Shown here: piece after piece, positions 21,715 through 22,710 of the stretch
Layout of the letters: every line of letters begins with the position of its first letter
Numbering within the stretch: position 1 is the stretch's first letter
DNA from: an uncultured Oscillospiraceae bacterium
Lineage (GTDB): Bacteria; Bacillota; Clostridia; Oscillospirales; Oscillospiraceae
Assembly (NCBI GenBank): GCA_904398675.1
Contig: CAJFPI010000130.1
Location: 1 to 22,710, forward strand
Direction: 5' to 3'
Length of the DNA stretch: 22,710 bases
Program-made: the position numbers and the translations under genes
The notes under the pieces: generated by a model
Told to the model about the DNA's origin: nothing
What the model saw: only the letters and a program-made list of their open reading frames with translations
Database searches by the model: none

Positions 21715-21787
21715 TTCAATCACCTCCGCTGAAACCCTATGCCACGCCGCCGTGGGGTATGCCCGCCGGACAGGCGGCGGAAAATGG

Positions 21788-21820
21788 GAAGGTCCGCGCC
21801 GGATATCGGCGCGGGCCTTC
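21788..21820 (-). terminator. terminator of the MATE transporter gene
   Basis: GAAGGTCCGCGCCG (21788-21801), loop GATAT and CGGCGCGGGCCTTC (21807-21820) form a 14-bp stem with one wobble. It lies 22 nt after the MATE stop codon; on the minus strand the following CCCATTTTCC is modestly T-rich. Confidence 0.75.
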
Positions 21821-21842
21821 TGCGGAGAAGAATTTGGAAATT

Positions 21843-22710
21843 TTACATATGGGAACGGACGGTGCGGCGGTAGACCGCAAAGGAGATCAGGGCCGTCAGG
21901 GCCTCGGTGATCCAGAAGGCGTTCCACACCGCGCCCGGCCCAATAAGGCGGCAGAGGAGAAAGGCGGCGGGGAGGATGATGACTGCATACCGGCACAGGG
22001 AGATGATGAGGGAGGCCGTTCCCTTCCCCAGCCCCTCCAGGGCGCCGGAGGAGGTGACGCTGACAGCGGAGACCACAAACCCGGCGCTGATGATCCGCAG
22101 GGCGCTGGCGCCGATGGCGATGGTTTCCTCCGTCTCCACGAACAGCCCCATCAGCTGCTCGGGCAGGAGCAGGCAGACCAGGGTGCCGAGGCACATGATG
22201 GCCGCGCTCATCAGAAGGACCACATTGTAGATCTGCCGCACCCGCTTGTACTCTTTTGCGCCATAATTGTAGCCGATGAGGGGGCGCATGCCCTGTACGA
22301 TGCCGTTGGCCGGCAGGTAGAGGAAGGTCTGCAGCTTGTAGTAGATGCCCAGGACCAGGACATAGACCTCGGAGTAGACGGAGAGAATGGCGTTGAGGGC
22401 GGAGATCAGCAGGGAGGACAGCGCCAGGTTCAGCGTGGCGGGTACGCCGATGGCATAGAGCCGCCGCAGCATGGGCCAGTCAGGCCGGTAATCCTTTTTA
22501 TGGATACGGACCCGGATGGGGCGGAGGAAGTAGAAGGCCAGGTAGATTACCAGCGTCAGGGTCTGGCCGATGCCGGTGGCCAGGGCCGCCCCCTCGATGC
22601 CCATTTCCGGGAAGGGGCCGATACCGAAAATCATGAGCGGATCCAGAATGATGTTGGCCACGCACCCGCAGATCATGCTGACCATGGCCACCTTCATTCT
22701 GCCCACCGCC
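21843..22710 (-). CDS. MATE family efflux transporter, C-terminal part (5' partial)
   Basis: About 288 residues are visible and the frame is open to the window edge, so roughly the first 150-170 residues are missing (family length about 450). The segment GRMKVAMVSMICGCVANIILDPLMIFG is the typical end of the first MATE half. A basic loop and further helices follow, with GIVQGMRPLIGYNYGAKEYKRV, the classical second-half signature. It is an inner-membrane Na+ or H+ driven exporter of organic cations or drugs; the substrate cannot be told. It lies upstream of the recombinase unit on the same strand with its own terminator, so it may be cargo of the element or flanking chromosome. Confidence 0.93.
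   Translation of the reverse strand, partial: AVGRMKVAMVSMICGCVANIILDPLMIFGIGPFPEMGIEGAALATGIGQTLTLVIYLAFYFLRPIRVRIHKKDYRPDWPMLRRLYAIGVPATLNLALSSLLISALNAILSVYSEVYVLVLGIYYKLQTFLYLPANGIVQGMRPLIGYNYGAKEYKRVRQIYNVVLLMSAAIMCLGTLVCLLLPEQLMGLFVETEETIAIGASALRIISAGFVVSAVSVTSSGALEGLGKGTASLIISLCRYAVIILPAAFLLCRLIGPGAVWNAFWITEALTALISFAVYRRTVRSHM

Larger units (their letters stand above)
19997..21741 (-). mobile_element. serine-recombinase element inserted in the ATPase gene (right end unknown)
   Basis: The element contains at least the recombinase gene and a coupled 38-aa ORF. The left edge is inferred from the break in the ATPase reading frame. The 3' part of the ATPase is not found anywhere up to 22710. 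So either the element continues past the window, possibly carrying the MATE gene, or the target gene has lost its 3' part. The end given here is a minimum. Confidence 0.5.

Overview
The window looks like chromosome from a GC-rich, spore-forming Firmicute of the class Clostridia, most probably an Oscillospiraceae gut bacterium related to Flavonifractor, Lawsonibacter or Intestinimonas. The basis is the high-GC coding style combined with Firmicute hallmarks: an alr-mazF (ndoA) block next to nnrD, stand-alone nrdR, a glmS ribozyme, an SLH-domain surface protein together with csaB, and a DUF421-DUF4363 pair. This assignment is by eye, not by database search.

Left part (1-4563): the end of nnrD, a LolA-like lipoprotein gene overlapping alr, then an orphan mazF with no recognisable mazE. 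A small secreted coiled-coil protein follows and ends at a clear terminator. Next come an unrecognised 185-aa gene and nrdR, which has its own extended -10 promoter and a likely NrdR box.

Surface-protein region (4471-8336): a 911-aa secreted protein (InlB-type repeats, papain-like cysteine peptidase domain, three SLH domains) with a strong promoter. It is flanked by two diverged direct copies of a ~165-bp intergenic element, each carrying a terminator-like hairpin. The right-hand copy has its own good promoter and may be a small RNA.

Middle (8337-14892): a minus-strand DUF421-DUF4363 membrane operon of sporulation type. Then a glmS ribozyme and glmS. The last 54 bp of glmS are present three times downstream, alternating with a hairpin-rich core, in a ~210-bp tandem array. 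After that come an M20 (PepD-like) dipeptidase and galM, closed by a bidirectional terminator.

Right part (14952-22710): an XRE-type regulator with a membrane domain. A DUF4330 protein is divergent from an unusual glycosyltransferase-CsaB fusion, which is followed by a DnaQ-like exonuclease. CsaB pyruvylates the wall polymer that SLH domains bind, so this locus and the SLH protein are functionally linked. Finally, a P-loop ATPase gene is cut after about 91 codons by an element encoding a large serine recombinase and a translationally coupled 38-aa ORF. A partial MATE transporter runs off the window. The missing 3' half of the ATPase is not in view, so the right end of the element is unknown.

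The most interesting structures are the regenerated glmS 3'-end array, the recombinase element inside the ATPase gene (a possible 'skin'-like intervening element), and the paired intergenic elements around the SLH gene. There are no tRNA or rRNA genes and no CRISPR array.
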